Shown here: positions 63,805 through 64,000 of the stretch, in pieces
Layout: the number at the start of each line of letters is the position of its first letter
Numbering within the stretch: position 1 is the stretch's first letter
Source: an uncultured Dyadobacter sp.
GTDB lineage: Bacteria > Bacteroidota > Bacteroidia > Cytophagales > Spirosomataceae
Assembly (NCBI RefSeq): GCF_946482605.1
Contig: NZ_CAMLSE010000030.1
Span: forward strand, 31,924 to 95,923
Direction of reading: 5' to 3'
DNA: 64,000 bases
The notes under the pieces: model-generated
Databases searched by the model: none
Told to the model about the DNA's origin: nothing
Seen by the model: only the letters and a program-made list of their open reading frames with translations
Made by a program: the position numbers and the translations under genes

Positions 63805-64000
63805 TGGTCCATACTTTTTGTGTTTTGGATCAGGCGCTCGATCTCCATAGCGACGGTTTTTCTAGTTGTGGAATACACGGTACTCCTGCTTTTAGCTTCA
63901 CCACCTCTTTTCAAAATGGCAGTTGAACGCAGCTCTTCTACTTAGTGGAAATTCCGGCGAAACAGAGCCACTATTCCGGCAACTTGAGCCGATCGGTGGA
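63805..64000. other. Intergenic or decayed sequence at window edge
   Basis: No coding stretch, repeat or hairpin I can support. It may hold the old promoter of the relic gene. Confidence 0.3.

Noticed and set aside
1..64000. tRNA, rRNA, CRISPR arrays, known riboswitches and prophage genes
   Set aside because: Looked for by eye; no cloverleaf-like, repeat-spacer or phage structural signals were seen.

Overview
The window looks like chromosome from a Bacteroidota bacterium, most likely a Cytophagales/Spirosomaceae member of the Dyadobacter or Spirosoma type. The reasons are two SusC/SusD pairs, a FecI/FecR cascade feeding an STN-type SusC, two proteins with a type IX secretion (T9SS) C-terminal sorting domain, many lipoproteins, Tat-exported sugar-metabolism proteins and weak ribosome binding sites. 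The genus is inferred from gene style, not from a marker gene. I saw no rRNA, tRNA or CRISPR array.

Layout. 0-2.4 kb (minus strand): a short-chain dehydrogenase, an AraC regulator and the N-terminal part of a second AraC regulator that leaves the window. 3.2-5.4 kb: an exported protein with a short beta-propeller and a C-terminal alpha-helical domain. 5.4-6.5 kb: a gene-poor stretch. 6.5-7.4 kb: a 6-phosphogluconate/3-hydroxyisobutyrate dehydrogenase-like enzyme. 8.1-38.6 kb: about 30 kb entirely on the plus strand that forms one large glycan-utilisation locus. Its first half holds a sugar isomerase/epimerase, an esterase, two tandem PQQ dehydrogenases with built-in cytochrome c, and a sulfatase. 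Its second half holds ECF sigma factor, FecR, SusC, SusD, an acetyl-esterase-like protein, two paralogous CBM3-bearing T9SS proteins of 831 and 1337 residues, a heparinase II/III-like lyase, a sialate O-acetylesterase-like protein, a GH28 pectinase-like hydrolase and a Tat-exported FAD oxidoreductase. A 32-nt element (29/32 identical) precedes both halves. The enzyme set suggests an acetylated, uronic-acid-containing and perhaps sulfated polysaccharide; the exact substrate cannot be read from sequence.

38.6-42.2 kb: a complete 3,542-bp IS1595-family (ISXO2-like) transposon with 25-bp perfect terminal inverted repeats and an 8-bp target duplication. It is inserted exactly at the stop codon of the last locus gene. 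It carries a transposase, a translationally coupled 49-residue protein and six cargo genes, including an XRE regulator pair and a HEPN-like protein. This is the most compact candidate for an undescribed system here.

42.3-51.4 kb: a VOC-family protein, a zincin-type lipoprotein with Ig-like repeats, two further lipoproteins, a beta-barrel-like protein and a hybrid histidine kinase with one degenerate receiver. 51.6-62.6 kb: a second glycan locus with AraC regulator, D-2-hydroxyacid dehydrogenase, SusC, SusD, sialidase-like BNR/LamG protein, and on the minus strand a bile-acid:sodium-symporter-family transporter and a D-lyxose isomerase. 62.7-63.8 kb: relics of two pseudogenes, a PVC-type dehydrogenase/heme-binding protein and a neutral-ceramidase-like protein. 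Nothing is recognised in the last 200 bases.
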